NCBI RefSeq assembly: GCF_000972785.3
Contig: NZ_CP011253.3
Coordinates: forward strand, 2,852,001-2,916,000
From: Pandoraea oxalativorans
GTDB taxonomy: Bacteria; Pseudomonadota; Gammaproteobacteria; Burkholderiales; Burkholderiaceae
Reading direction: 5' to 3'
Length of the DNA: 64,000 nucleotides
The notes beneath the pieces are model-generated. The model made no database searches, had not been told where the DNA came from, and saw nothing but the letters and a program-made list of their open reading frames with translations. This document shows, in pieces, positions 18,937-28,520 of this stretch (position 1 is its first letter; each line of letters opens with the position of its first letter). The translations under genes and the position numbers were made by a program.

Positions 18937-19899
18937 ATGAAAAAACGCGCAGACCTCGACGTCCGATCACTCCGGATCTTCGAAGCCGTCGCCAGCGCCG
19001 GCAGTCTCTCTGGCGCCGCCGAAACCCTCGGCGTCACCCAGTCCGCCATCTCCCAAGCCATCGCACAGATCGAGCAAACCGTCGGCACCCGTGTGCTCGA
19101 CCGGTCACGCCGCCCCCTTAAACTCACGCCCGCCGGCCTCGCGCTCTCGCGTCACGCCCGCCAAATCGTGGACGATATGGACCGGCTCATCGCTCAGGTG
19201 CAGGACGCCGATGTCGCCAGCCGCGCCGCTGTACGCGTGGGCATGATCGACTCCTTCGCCGCCACCGTCGGCCCCTCCATCGTCAGGCAGATGTCAGGGA
19301 GCACCAGCGAGCTGCTTCTTTGGTCCGGTCTCGCTAACGGTCACGCGCAAGCGCTCCTCGCCCGCCAACTCGATCTGATCGTCACCAGCGATCCGATGCA
19401 CGACATGGAACGCCTCGTGCGCCGTCCGATTTTTACCGAGCCGTTCATTGTCGTGGTGCCGAAGGCGCGCGAGGCCGAGCTTGCGAACGCCGATCTCAGC
19501 GAACTGATCCGGTCGATGCCCCTGATTCGCTTTTCCGGACGCTCCCACTTCGGCGCGGTGATCGAGCGTCACCTGCGCCGCTCCGGACACTCGCCACGCA
19601 TGCACCTCGAAATCGATACGTCGGACGTGGTGATGTCGATGGTCGCTGCCGAGGTCGGTTTCACGATCGCCACGCCACTTTGTCTGCTGCAAGGCCGCGC
19701 TTCGCTCTCGCAAGTCGCCGCCTTGCCGCTGCCGGGTCCCGCACTCTCGCGAACGATCTACCAAGTCTCGCGCGAAGGCGAGGTCTCGGAGATGGCCTCG
19801 CAGTGCTTTCTCGCCGGACGTCTCGCGCTCGCGCAGGAAGCCTTCCCCGAACTGCGCCGCCTGATGCCCTGGCTGGGCGAGCGGCTGGCGCTGTGCTGA
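18937..19899 (+). CDS. LysR-family transcriptional regulator
   Basis: Encodes 320 residues from the ATG at 18937, with GGAGA upstream. The N-terminal helix-turn-helix (LRIFEAVASAGSLSGAAETL, then VTQSAISQAIAQIE) spans residues 10-60, and an effector-binding domain follows. It lies in the same direction as, and 104 bases before, an ABC importer and FAD oxidase, which it probably controls. The palindrome TAATACAAAGTATTA upstream may be its autoregulatory site. Effector not known. Confidence 0.9.
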   Translation: MKKRADLDVRSLRIFEAVASAGSLSGAAETLGVTQSAISQAIAQIEQTVGTRVLDRSRRPLKLTPAGLALSRHARQIVDDMDRLIAQVQDADVASRAAVRVGMIDSFAATVGPSIVRQMSGSTSELLLWSGLANGHAQALLARQLDLIVTSDPMHDMERLVRRPIFTEPFIVVVPKAREAELANADLSELIRSMPLIRFSGRSHFGAVIERHLRRSGHSPRMHLEIDTSDVVMSMVAAEVGFTIATPLCLLQGRASLSQVAALPLPGPALSRTIYQVSREGEVSEMASQCFLAGRLALAQEAFPELRRLMPWLGERLALC

Positions 19900-20003
19900 A
19901 CCACCGCCCGGGGCGCCGGGCCAGATGAATTCCACACCGAACCTCACCTGAAGCGCGCCCACCGTTCAACGCGAATAACACATAGCCTACAAAGGAGACA
20001 CGC

Positions 20004-21017
20004 ATGAACCTCTCACGACGCAAATTCCTCCACACGAGCGCCGCACTCTCGGCGCTGCCTGCTGCTGCCGCCGTCGGCGGTCTGTCGCTGTCGGGCTTCG
20101 CCCGCGCCGCCGACGCCACCACGCTCCAGTACGGCGGCTCGGCATGGCTCGGCCACTATCCCGCTTATCTCGCCATGAAGTCGGGTGCACTGAGCGCCGC
20201 TGGTATCGATCAGCAATGGCAATCGTTCGGCACGTCGTCGGCCCGCATGAGCGCCGTGCTCTCAGGCGGCATCGACATCGCCTGTACGGGGATCGTCTCG
20301 GCGCTCGCGCTGATGGCACGCGGCTCGAAGCATTTCTCTATCGTGGCCGTGCCGGAGAGCTTCGGACGCGTCGAAGGCCTGTTCGTGCGTGACGGGGTGA
20401 ACTCCCTTCAGGACCTCAAAGGCAAGAAGCTGGGCGTGACGTTTGCGTCGAGCGCGCATTTGCTGGTACTGGATCTGCTGGGCAGTGCCGGTCTGTCGAA
20501 TGACGTCACGGTGCTCAACGTCCCCGCCCCGGAAATTCCCGGCGCCATTCAGTCGGGGCAGATCGACGCCGCAGCCGCCTGGACGCCGCAGTTCAACCGC
20601 ATCCGCGCGATGACGGGCATGAAGCTGCTCGCCGACGACACGCAGTTCTCTCTCTACAAGAAGTACAACGTGACGCCAGGGCCGGACGTCCTGATCGTTC
20701 GCAATGCATGGGCGGAAAAGAACGCGGACGTGGTGCGCAAGTACCTGAAGGTCTATTTCGACGCCTGCCAGACCCTGCGCGACAAGCCCGATGAAGCCGC
20801 ACGCACGCTGATCGGCCTCACTGGCATGTCGGCGCTCGACCAGATCGAGACGATCAAGGGCGCGGAGTGGTACAGCCTCGCGCAACAGACGCAGTTGCTC
20901 AAGTCGCCGGGCAACTATGTCGACGGCCTCCAGCGTCTGGCCGAAATGCTCGTGACGTACAAGCAGATCGACAAGGCGCCCGCCGTGCGCCAGTGGATCA
21001 ACACGTCGTATCTGTAA
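20004..21017 (+). CDS. ABC importer substrate-binding protein (sulfonate/nitrate/taurine type)
   Basis: Encodes 337 residues beginning with a twin-arginine export signal (LSRRKFLHTSAALSALP) and an ARA cleavage region near residue 35. The mature part is of the NMT1/SsuA/TauA type: LGHYPAYLAMKSGALSAAGI, an ALALMARGSK region and DLKGKKLGVTFASSAH are typical. The start has a very strong AAAGGAGA. It is the first of four genes (binding protein, permease, ATPase, oxidase) reading together. Known relatives carry aliphatic sulfonates, taurine, nitrate or pyrimidine precursors; the oxidase downstream hints at an amine. Confidence 0.9.
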   Translation: MNLSRRKFLHTSAALSALPAAAAVGGLSLSGFARAADATTLQYGGSAWLGHYPAYLAMKSGALSAAGIDQQWQSFGTSSARMSAVLSGGIDIACTGIVSALALMARGSKHFSIVAVPESFGRVEGLFVRDGVNSLQDLKGKKLGVTFASSAHLLVLDLLGSAGLSNDVTVLNVPAPEIPGAIQSGQIDAAAAWTPQFNRIRAMTGMKLLADDTQFSLYKKYNVTPGPDVLIVRNAWAEKNADVVRKYLKVYFDACQTLRDKPDEAARTLIGLTGMSALDQIETIKGAEWYSLAQQTQLLKSPGNYVDGLQRLAEMLVTYKQIDKAPAVRQWINTSYL

Positions 21018-21089
21018 GCATCCGCGTGCCGGTACGCCCCCCCTTCTGCACCCCCGACACGTACCGGCATCCGCCTGAGGAGTCTGATT

Positions 21090-21857
21090 GTGAATCATCG
21101 TCAACCGTCCCGCGCCACGCTGCTGAGTGTGGGATTTGCGTCCGTGGTCGTCTTCCTGCTGGCGTGGGAAGCAGCCTGCCGCACCGGGGTCATCGACCCA
21201 CTGTTTCTGCCGCCGCCCTCGGCGGTCGGTGAGCGCATCGTCGCGATGCTGAGCGATGGCACGCTGCTCTCGAACGTGCTCGCCTCCACGCGTCGCGTGA
21301 TGACCGGTTTCATTGCCGCCACGGTCGTGGCCATTCCGCTGGGGATCGTGCTGGGTACGTCGAGCTATGCACGCGCCGCGTTCGACCCGATCCTGTCCTT
21401 CCTGCGCCCGCTACCGTCGATGAGCTGGATTCCGCTCTCGCTGCTGTGGTTCGGTATCTCGGAGACGCAAAAGTACAGCATCGTGTTCATGGGGACGTTC
21501 GCCCCGGCGCTGGTCTACGTGATCGAAGCCACGCGGAGCGTCGATCCGCTGCTGGTGCGCGCCGCGAAGAACCTCGGCGCGAGCAACTGGCAAGTCATGC
21601 GCGAGGTGATCCTGCCCGCGAGCCTGCCGCAGATCCTCTCCGGGATGAAGATCATTCTGGGCCTCTCGTGGACGTGTGTGATCTCGGCCGAACTGGTCGC
21701 CGCACGCGAAGGACTGGGCTTTCTCATCATGAACGGCAAGGAGTTCTTCCAGACGGAAGTCGTGGTGCTCGGCATGGTGATGATCAGCGTCACGGTGCTC
21801 GTGACGGATATCGTATTTCGCGCTATCGAGCGCAAGGTGTTGAGGTGGCAAGCATGA
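21090..21857 (+). CDS. ABC importer permease (sulfonate/nitrate/taurine type)
   Basis: A 255-residue inner-membrane protein with six hydrophobic segments. The EAA-type loop (VRAAKNLGASNWQVMREVILPASLPQIL, around residues 152-179) fits SsuC/TauC. The start is GTG at 21090 with TGAGGAG upstream. Its stop overlaps the next gene's start (ATGA), so permease and ATPase are translationally coupled. Confidence 0.92.
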   Translation: MNHRQPSRATLLSVGFASVVVFLLAWEAACRTGVIDPLFLPPPSAVGERIVAMLSDGTLLSNVLASTRRVMTGFIAATVVAIPLGIVLGTSSYARAAFDPILSFLRPLPSMSWIPLSLLWFGISETQKYSIVFMGTFAPALVYVIEATRSVDPLLVRAAKNLGASNWQVMREVILPASLPQILSGMKIILGLSWTCVISAELVAAREGLGFLIMNGKEFFQTEVVVLGMVMISVTVLVTDIVFRAIERKVLRWQA

Positions 21858-22693
21858 ACGATCGCATCGATTCCCTCGCTGGCGCTCGCGCCGCAGATCA
21901 TGGCAACGGCACGCCGTCCGACACGATGATCGCCATCGAAGGCGTATCGAAGCGGTACGGCGACTTTCAGGCGCTGGAGCGCGTCGACATGAACATCGCC
22001 CGCGGCGAGTTCGTGGTGCTGCTCGGCGCGTCCGGCTGCGGCAAGTCGACTCTGCTCAATCTGATCACCGGTTTCGACGCGCCAACGACGGGCCGTATCC
22101 GTGTGAACGGCCGCGAAGTGAGGGGCATCGACCCGCATTGCGGCATGGTCTTCCAGCAGTACGCGCTGTTCCCCTGGCTGAGCGTGCTCGATAACGTGGC
22201 GTTCGGCCTGAAGATGAAAGGCATCGACAAGACCACGCGCTATGCGACCGCACGACGCTATATCGACATGGTCGGCCTCAAAGGTTTTGAGGACCGCTAC
22301 CCGAAGGCGCTCTCTGGCGGCATGCGTCAGCGCGTGTCGATTGCACGTGTGCTCGCGAACGATCCGGACGTGATTCTGCTCGACGAACCGTTCGCAGCGC
22401 TCGACGCCATGACGCGTCAGGTGTTGCAGGAAGAACTGCTCCAGATCTATCAGAAGAGCGGCAAGACCATCGTCTTCATCACGCACTCCATCGACGAAGC
22501 GCTGATGCTCTCGACGCGCATGGTGATCATGAGCGCTCGCCCGGGTCGCGTGGCCTGCGATCTGACGAACGATCTCCCGATGCCTCGCGACGCACAAGTG
22601 CAACTCTCGCCGCGCTACAACGAACTCAAATCGCAAATCTGGAACACGGTGCAAACCGAAGTCATGCGCAGCCTGGAGAGTCAGGCGGCATAA
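21854..22693 (+). CDS. ABC importer ATP-binding protein (sulfonate/nitrate/taurine type)
   Basis: Encodes 279 residues with Walker A GASGCGKST, Q-loop FQQYALFPW, signature LSGGMRQR and Walker B VILLDEPFAALDAMTR, all intact. It powers uptake together with the two genes upstream. The ATG at 21854 overlaps the permease stop. The extra N-terminal 25 residues before the ATPase domain are not conserved. Confidence 0.94.
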   Translation: MNDRIDSLAGARAADHGNGTPSDTMIAIEGVSKRYGDFQALERVDMNIARGEFVVLLGASGCGKSTLLNLITGFDAPTTGRIRVNGREVRGIDPHCGMVFQQYALFPWLSVLDNVAFGLKMKGIDKTTRYATARRYIDMVGLKGFEDRYPKALSGGMRQRVSIARVLANDPDVILLDEPFAALDAMTRQVLQEELLQIYQKSGKTIVFITHSIDEALMLSTRMVIMSARPGRVACDLTNDLPMPRDAQVQLSPRYNELKSQIWNTVQTEVMRSLESQAA

Positions 22694-22742
22694 CGCTTCA
22701 CTACCTCAGCAACGTTTCGCAAGCCCCCGCAATTCACTCGTC

Positions 22743-24071
22743 ATGTCCAATCAAGTCACTTCCTCCCGCGCTTCGCGGGGTACTTTCCCCGCCTATCAGG
22801 CGGGCGCAGGCTGGAACGCACTGCTGCCGTCTCGCGTGCCCCACACGCAAGCGCCGGTCGCGCGCAGCTTCGACGTCATCGTCATCGGTGCGGGCTTCAC
22901 CGGGCTGGCGGCGGCACGTCGCGTAGCGGAACTCCGCCCGGACGCCACGGTGCTCGTGATCGACGCCACCACCGTCGGCAATGGTTCTGCAGGACGTAAC
23001 TCGGGCTTTCTCATCAACCTGCCCCATAACACCGGCATGGGCGGCCACGGTAGCCCGGTCGAGGTCGCCCGCAAGCAGATCCGCCTGTACGACCTCGGTC
23101 TGAAATGGTTGCACGAACTGGTGACGACGTACGGCATCGATTGCGGATGGAACCCGGTCGGCAAGTACCATGCAGCCGCTACGCCCGACGGCGAGCAACG
23201 CCTGCGCGACACGCTCGCGCAGTACCGCGAGTGGGGGGTGCCTTACCGTGAGTTGTCGCGCGACGCCCTGCGCCGCGAGATCGGCACCGACTACTACGGC
23301 TACGGCTACCACTCGGACAACAACGTCTTCGTGCAACCGGCCGCCCTCGTACGCGGACTCGCCGACAGCCTGCCGGCGAATGTTCGTCTGTGGGAAAACG
23401 AGCCCGTCGTGTCGCTCGACGGCACGGGTCCTTTCACGGTGACGACAGCGACCACGCAACTGCGCGCCGGCCAGGTCATCGTCGCCAACAACGGCTTTGC
23501 CAGCAAGCTGGGGCTCGCGCGCGATCGCGTCTTCACGATCTACACGTATGCGGCGATGACGCCCGTGCTTTCCGCCGACGAACTGGCCAAGCTCGGTCCG
23601 GCGGCCGAATGGGGCGTGATCCCCGCGAACCGTTTGGGGACGACGTTGCGCAAAACGCTCGGCGGCCGGTTCGTCGTGCGCAGCGCCTACTCGTACGAGA
23701 AGGAGCGTCCGCTAGGCGACGTCAACGCCATGCTCACCGACGCCTATCAGCGCCGCTATCCGCAGATGGCCTCGCACAAGTTCGAGCACGTGTGGGGCGG
23801 TGTGACGGCGCTCACCCGCAACGGCGCGCTGTACTTCGGTGAGGTCCGGCAAGGCCTGTTCGCCTCGCTCGGCTGTAACGGCGCGGGCGTGCTCAAGGGC
23901 AGCATGTTCGGCAAGCTGCTCGGCGAGATGGCCTGCGGCCAGCAGTCGCCCGAGTTGGCGGACGCGCTAGGCTTCGAGCGGCCGACGTGGCTGCCGCCCG
24001 AACCGATCCGGCGCGTGGCCATCGTCTCCGCTATCCAATATCAGAAGCACCGTGCCGGGCTGGAGCGATGA
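22743..24071 (+). CDS. FAD-dependent oxidoreductase (DAO family)
   Basis: Encodes 442 residues. The N-terminal dinucleotide-binding motif VIGAGFTGLAAARRVAEL (near residue 42) is followed by a glycine-rich NGSAGRNSGF segment typical of D-amino-acid-oxidase and gamma-glutamylputrescine-oxidase relatives. The C-terminus has FASLGCNGAGVLKGSMFGK, the flavin-ring region. It follows the ABC ATPase by 49 bases and probably oxidises the imported compound, most likely an amine or amino-sulfonate; the exact substrate is inference. No Rieske or cytochrome partner is seen. Confidence 0.85.
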   Translation: MSNQVTSSRASRGTFPAYQAGAGWNALLPSRVPHTQAPVARSFDVIVIGAGFTGLAAARRVAELRPDATVLVIDATTVGNGSAGRNSGFLINLPHNTGMGGHGSPVEVARKQIRLYDLGLKWLHELVTTYGIDCGWNPVGKYHAAATPDGEQRLRDTLAQYREWGVPYRELSRDALRREIGTDYYGYGYHSDNNVFVQPAALVRGLADSLPANVRLWENEPVVSLDGTGPFTVTTATTQLRAGQVIVANNGFASKLGLARDRVFTIYTYAAMTPVLSADELAKLGPAAEWGVIPANRLGTTLRKTLGGRFVVRSAYSYEKERPLGDVNAMLTDAYQRRYPQMASHKFEHVWGGVTALTRNGALYFGEVRQGLFASLGCNGAGVLKGSMFGKLLGEMACGQQSPELADALGFERPTWLPPEPIRRVAIVSAIQYQKHRAGLER

Positions 24072-24342
24072 GCCCACGCCGCATTTCCCAGCGCCCCCGC
24101 ATTCGCAGCGACAGGCGGCGTGGTGGCGTACCGCGAAACACAAACCGATGGTGAAGGCCATACGACGGTGCGTCGCTCAACCGCGGTGTTCGAACGCGAG
24201 ACAGACGGACCTATCGTTTGGCGGCATCTGCACGAAACACCGGTCAGCGCCCATTGATCGACGTGCCGCACGCGTCGACAGGTGAATTGCTAAACTGCCG
24301 TTCAAGCGGCAATCGCCGCGTTTTCCTGATGGGACTACCCTG

Positions 24343-24630
24343 ATGTACATCGTCGAACTGACCTACATTCAACCGCTGAACGCCATCGATGCGCAGTTGC
24401 AGGCGCATCGCGCGTTCCTCTCCACACAGTACGAGCGCGGAATCTTCATCGCCTCCGGACCGAAAGAGCCGCGTAACGGCGGCGTCTTCATCGTCTCCGG
24501 CAAGGTGTCGCGTGACGAACTCGACGCGCTCATCGAGCAAGACCCGTTCCGCATTCACGGTCTCGCCGACTATCGCGTCACCGTCTTCGATCCGGTCAAA
24601 TTCCATCCGCAGATCGCCGACCTGCTCTGA
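24343..24630 (+). CDS. YciI-family protein
   Basis: A 95-residue ferredoxin-like-fold protein. The central HRAFLSTQYERGIFIASGPKEPRNGG region has the conserved histidine and the aspartate-rich tail (IEQDPFRIHGLADY) of the YciI/YCII group. Members are small dimers of uncertain enzymatic role. A short hairpin with TTTT (24662-24678) follows. It is not obviously linked to the oxidase 271 bases upstream; that gap shows no other gene. Confidence 0.85.
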   Translation: MYIVELTYIQPLNAIDAQLQAHRAFLSTQYERGIFIASGPKEPRNGGVFIVSGKVSRDELDALIEQDPFRIHGLADYRVTVFDPVKFHPQIADLL

Positions 24631-24737
24631 GCAACGTCGATCGCCGACCCGCGCTTTTGCGACACCCTAAGGTGTTTTCGCATCGCGCGGGCCGATTAGC
24701 AACCCGCTCTTTGCGCTTCATCCGCATCGATTCCACT

Positions 24738-25571
24738 TCAACCATCCGTTGAGCGCGTGAGCGTCTCCCATTGGCTGAACTCGTATTCCAACGCCGTCAG
24801 ATTTTCCCGGACGAGTTTGAGCGCATCGCTACCGAGCAACAGGTGCGCGGGCGGATGTGCCGAGTCGATGGCTGCGAGCATGGCGCGAGCGGCCTTCACC
24901 GGGTCGCCAAGCTGCTTTCCGCTCTTCTCCTCGCGGGCGCGCCGCACCGGATCGAAACTGGCGTCGTAGTCCGGGATCGAGCGCGGCGTGCGCGCCATCG
25001 AACGTCCCGCCCAGTCCGTTCGGAACGAGCCCGGAGCAACGGCCGTCACGGCAATGCCGAACGGCTTGACCTCTTTGCCGAGACTCGACGAAATCCCTTC
25101 CAGCGCGAACTTACTGCCGCAGTAATAAGTGATGCCCGGCATCGTGATGTGCCCGCCCATCGACGTAACGTTCAGAATGTGCCCGCGCCGACGCTCGCGC
25201 ATGAACGGCAGCACCGCCTTCATCATCGCCACCGCGCCGAAGACGTTCACGTCGAACTGTCGGCGCATCTCGGATAGCGGCGATTCCTCCATGATGCCCT
25301 CGTGCCCGTAACCGGCGTTGTTGATCAGCACATCGACGGGGCCGACGTTGGCCTCGATCTCCGCCACCACAGCGTCGATGGCGTCGAAGTCGGTGACATC
25401 GAGCAGACGACCGAACGCCGATGACGGCGACAGCGATTCGAAGTCACGCTTCGCCTGCGCGTTGCGCACCGTCCCAACGACTTTGTGTCCCGCCGCCAGC
25501 GCTTCCTGTGCCAGCGCACGACCGAAGCCGCTACTCACGCCCGTAATGAGCAAGATCTTTCCTGATGACAT
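24738..25571 (-). CDS. Short-chain dehydrogenase/reductase
   Basis: Encodes 277 residues from the ATG at 25571 (GGGAGC upstream). The cofactor motif TGVSSGFGRALA, the NNAGYG segment and the catalytic S...YYCGSK (Y-x-x-x-K) are all intact, so it is an active classical SDR, probably NADP-dependent. Substrate unknown. It is divergent from an AraC regulator whose start lies 94 bases away; this pair is common in Burkholderiaceae and suggests direct control. Confidence 0.92.
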   Translation of the reverse strand: MSSGKILLITGVSSGFGRALAQEALAAGHKVVGTVRNAQAKRDFESLSPSSAFGRLLDVTDFDAIDAVVAEIEANVGPVDVLINNAGYGHEGIMEESPLSEMRRQFDVNVFGAVAMMKAVLPFMRERRRGHILNVTSMGGHITMPGITYYCGSKFALEGISSSLGKEVKPFGIAVTAVAPGSFRTDWAGRSMARTPRSIPDYDASFDPVRRAREEKSGKQLGDPVKAARAMLAAIDSAHPPAHLLLGSDALKLVRENLTALEYEFSQWETLTRSTDG

Positions 25572-25665
25572 CGTTGCCGCTCCCAAACGTTAATCGATGG
25601 GTGCATACTAGTCTCGTTGAAATCGACGTTTAAGTCGAAATTCGCTGATTTTCTTGCCTAAAACT

Positions 25666-26637
25666 ATGAAGTCGAAGATATCTGCGCATAAACTGCCAGC
25701 GGCGGGCACAGACGTGCGCTCGCGCACGATTGCGCTGTTACGAGACCTCGCGCCCGCCGAGGGCTACAACCTGACAGCGTTGCCCAGCGTCCGTATCCTG
25801 CGCTCGGACCGGGCGCTGTCGCGCACACCGGTCCTGTACGACCCGGGTATCGTCATCGTGTGTCAGGGGCGCAAGCGGGGATATTTCGGTGAGCAGTTGT
25901 ACGAGTACGACGAAGACCACTATCTGGCGGTCTCCGTCCCCGTCCCTTTCAGCATGGAGACGGACGCGACGCGCGAGCGGCCGCTGCTGGCGCTCTATCT
26001 GCATCTGGATTTCACGCTGGCCGCAGAACTGGCGTCGCAGATCGACCGCGAAGGCGTAGCCGTGCATCAGGCTGCACCGCAAAGCATGATGTCCACGCCA
26101 ATGGACGAACGGATGCAAACGTCCGTACTCCGCTTTCTCGAAGCGATGAGCGATCCCCTCGAAGCCGCCGTCCTCGGGCACGGTCTGCTGCGTGAGCTCT
26201 ACTTCCGGGTACTCACCGGGGCGCAAGGCGGCGCGATGCGCGAGGCGCTATCGATGCGGGGACAGTTCGCCCGGATCGGCCGGTCGCTGCGGTTGATTCA
26301 TGCCGCTTATGCCCAGCCGCTCGATGTGGGCCAGCTTGCAGACGAGGCAGGCATGAGCGTGCCTAGCTTCCACAGTCATTTCAAGACGATTACGCAGGTC
26401 TCGCCGATGCAATACGTGAAGTCGACACGTCTGCGTCAGGCAAGGCTGTTGATGGTGCGTCAGGACCTGACGGCCGAGGCGGCAAGCCATGCCGTCGGTT
26501 ACACGAGTCCATCTCAATTCAGCCGGGAGTTCAAGCGGCTATTCGGTCTGACACCCGCCGCCGAAACGAGACGCATGCGCGAGCGCTTTGCGCTTCCCGA
26601 AGCGTTCGCCGATGGGATCTATGTGTCGTCTCACTGA
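25666..26637 (+). CDS. AraC-family transcriptional regulator
   Basis: Encodes 323 residues. The N-terminal AraC_N cupin-like domain (residues 20-190; VIVCQGRKRGYFG, DHYLAVSVPVPF) senses a ligand, and two helix-turn-helix motifs follow at the C-terminus (QLADEAGMSVPSFHSHFK and EAASHAVGYTSPSQFSREFK). The ATG at 25666 is preferred over a TTG at 25654. It is divergent from the SDR gene and probably activates it. Confidence 0.92.
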   Translation: MKSKISAHKLPAAGTDVRSRTIALLRDLAPAEGYNLTALPSVRILRSDRALSRTPVLYDPGIVIVCQGRKRGYFGEQLYEYDEDHYLAVSVPVPFSMETDATRERPLLALYLHLDFTLAAELASQIDREGVAVHQAAPQSMMSTPMDERMQTSVLRFLEAMSDPLEAAVLGHGLLRELYFRVLTGAQGGAMREALSMRGQFARIGRSLRLIHAAYAQPLDVGQLADEAGMSVPSFHSHFKTITQVSPMQYVKSTRLRQARLLMVRQDLTAEAASHAVGYTSPSQFSREFKRLFGLTPAAETRRMRERFALPEAFADGIYVSSH

Positions 26638-26759
26638 GGCTGCGACAACGCCCCCTAAAGCAAAACGGGCTGAGGTCTGCTTGATGCTGAACCCAACCCG
26701 CTTGGACACGTCTGCGGCAATGCCGGGCGTTTGCGCCCCGCATCGCCTGTCGATGCGCT

Positions 26760-26993
26760 TCATGCACCCTTGTACAGCGTCATGTTCAGGTGGTCGATCT
26801 GGCCCGACGCTTCGGCGCTCTTCAATTGCGCCTGCACTTGCGCCGTGGTGAGCGTCGGACCGTTGTCCGGCGTCCAGTCAGCAGCGGACAACGAGTTGCC
26901 GGTGCTGGTCAGGATTTCATCGGTGCCTGCGGCGTAAGCGACGCCAGCGGTGCCGAGGGTAGCGAGCGAAACAGCGATCAGAAGGGCTTTCAT
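26760..26993 (-). CDS. Small secreted protein, DUF4148-like
   Basis: A 77-residue protein with a clear signal peptide (MKALLIAVSLATLGTAGVAYA) and a short mature part with TTAQVQAQLKSAEASGQID, resembling the small DUF4148 proteins common in Burkholderiaceae. The ATG at 26993 has CTGGAG upstream; an open frame continues to 27164 but without another good start. Function not known. It reads away from the histidine kinase gene downstream of which it lies. Confidence 0.7.
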   Translation of the reverse strand: MKALLIAVSLATLGTAGVAYAAGTDEILTSTGNSLSAADWTPDNGPTLTTAQVQAQLKSAEASGQIDHLNMTLYKGA

Positions 26994-27182
26994 GGTGTAA
27001 CTCCAGAGGATGTAAAGGTTAGGTAACGCGCGGTGCGTTTCTGTTGCCCCGCCGTTGAAACCATTAGACCCTCCGGAGGTATCCGGGATTTGTCCAATAT
27101 AGCGCCCAGTGCAATCGTAAGTACCTGCGACGCGCCCAGACAAACTCCGATACAAAGCGACCATCGATTCCGTCGTTCCGGC

Positions 27183-28520
27183 TTATGCCTTGAGCGACAG
27201 CCGCGCCTCCAACCCGCCGCCCTCGCGATTGCGCAACGTGAGCGTCGCGTCCATCGCCTGCGCCAACTGACGTGCAATTGCCAGCCCCAGCCCCGTGCCG
27301 CCGGTGTGACGGTTGCGCGACGTCTCCACGCGCACGAACGGCGCGAAGACCGCTTCTAGCATGTCTTCCGGAATGCCCGGACCGCGATCGGTCACGATCA
27401 CATCGATCCGTCCGGCACGCCGCATCACGTCGAGACGCGCCTCGCTGCCGTACTTGAGTGCGTTGTCCACCAGGTTGCCCACAATGCGGCGCAACGCCTG
27501 TGGACGCGTCACGATCGGTTGTCCCACCTGCCCCGTCAGCGTGACGGGCGGCCCCGCGTCCACGTAATCGCAGACAAGACTATCCAGCAACGAATCGAGA
27601 TCCACCTTGCAAGGCGCTTCGGACGCCCCGTGCAGCGTTCGGGCATACGTCACGCCTTCCTTGACCAGCGACTCCATCTCCTTCAGATCCTGTTGCAGAC
27701 GCACCGCCGAGCTTTCGTCCTCCATCGTGTCCACGCGCAGACGCATGCGCGTGATCGGCGTCTGCAGGTCGTGGGAGATGGCCGCGAGAATCTGCATGCG
27801 CTCGGTCATGTAGCCGCCGATACGATCCTGCATGGCATTGAACGCCCGCGCGGCGCGCGCCACTTCCGACGGGCCGTCTTCGCTCAGACGTTCCGCCCGC
27901 AAATCCGGCCCCAACGTATCGGCAGCCTTCGCCAGCGCATTGAGCGGACGCGTCGCGACACGCACCGCCAGCCAGCAGCACCCGGCGATCAGCACCAGTT
28001 GCAGAACCAGCATCGCAGGCAGCCAGCCCGAAAGCGGCAAGGTCGGCGTGGGGAAGACATCGATGGTCAGCGGCGAGCCGTCGCGCAGGCGCAAGTGCGC
28101 CTGAAGCCGATCCGGGTCGCCAGGCACGCTATTGACCGTCACGGGATACGACACACCGATGGCATCCTCGATGACGCGCGCGACCTGTGCGGCCGCGCCC
28201 GCATCGGGCTTGCCACCTGCCGCACCGGTGCCGAGTTCGAACCGATAGCTGCGACGCGCCAGACGCGGTAACCACTGCGCCCGCTCGGCGGCCGGCAGAT
28301 GGTCGAGCAACGCGACGGAACTGGCGACTTCGCTCTCGATATACACGCTCATCATGTTCGACGTCACGCGATTGCGCTCGGTCATGGTGAGCCAGAACGA
28401 GAGGGCCTGCGCGAGCGCCAGTCCCACGAAGAGAATGAGCGCGAGCCGCGCGAACAGTGAGCGCGGCCAGTGCCATTGGAACGCCCCGGGAGCGGGGCCT
28501 TGTGTCAGGGTGGGAGTCAT
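27183..28520 (-). CDS. Sensor histidine kinase (EnvZ/RstB type)
   Basis: Encodes 445 residues: an N-terminal membrane segment (LFARLALILFVGLALAQALSF), a periplasmic domain (residues 45-165), a second membrane segment with HAMP (residues 170-240), a dimerisation domain with the phospho-accepting histidine in AISHDLQTPITRMRLR, and a C-terminal ATPase with NALKYG, DRGPGIP and GTGLGLAIARQLA. All catalytic boxes are intact. Its start overlaps the response regulator's stop by ATGA, so the two are coupled. Signal unknown. Confidence 0.94.
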   Translation of the reverse strand: MTPTLTQGPAPGAFQWHWPRSLFARLALILFVGLALAQALSFWLTMTERNRVTSNMMSVYIESEVASSVALLDHLPAAERAQWLPRLARRSYRFELGTGAAGGKPDAGAAAQVARVIEDAIGVSYPVTVNSVPGDPDRLQAHLRLRDGSPLTIDVFPTPTLPLSGWLPAMLVLQLVLIAGCCWLAVRVATRPLNALAKAADTLGPDLRAERLSEDGPSEVARAARAFNAMQDRIGGYMTERMQILAAISHDLQTPITRMRLRVDTMEDESSAVRLQQDLKEMESLVKEGVTYARTLHGASEAPCKVDLDSLLDSLVCDYVDAGPPVTLTGQVGQPIVTRPQALRRIVGNLVDNALKYGSEARLDVMRRAGRIDVIVTDRGPGIPEDMLEAVFAPFVRVETSRNRHTGGTGLGLAIARQLAQAMDATLTLRNREGGGLEARLSLKA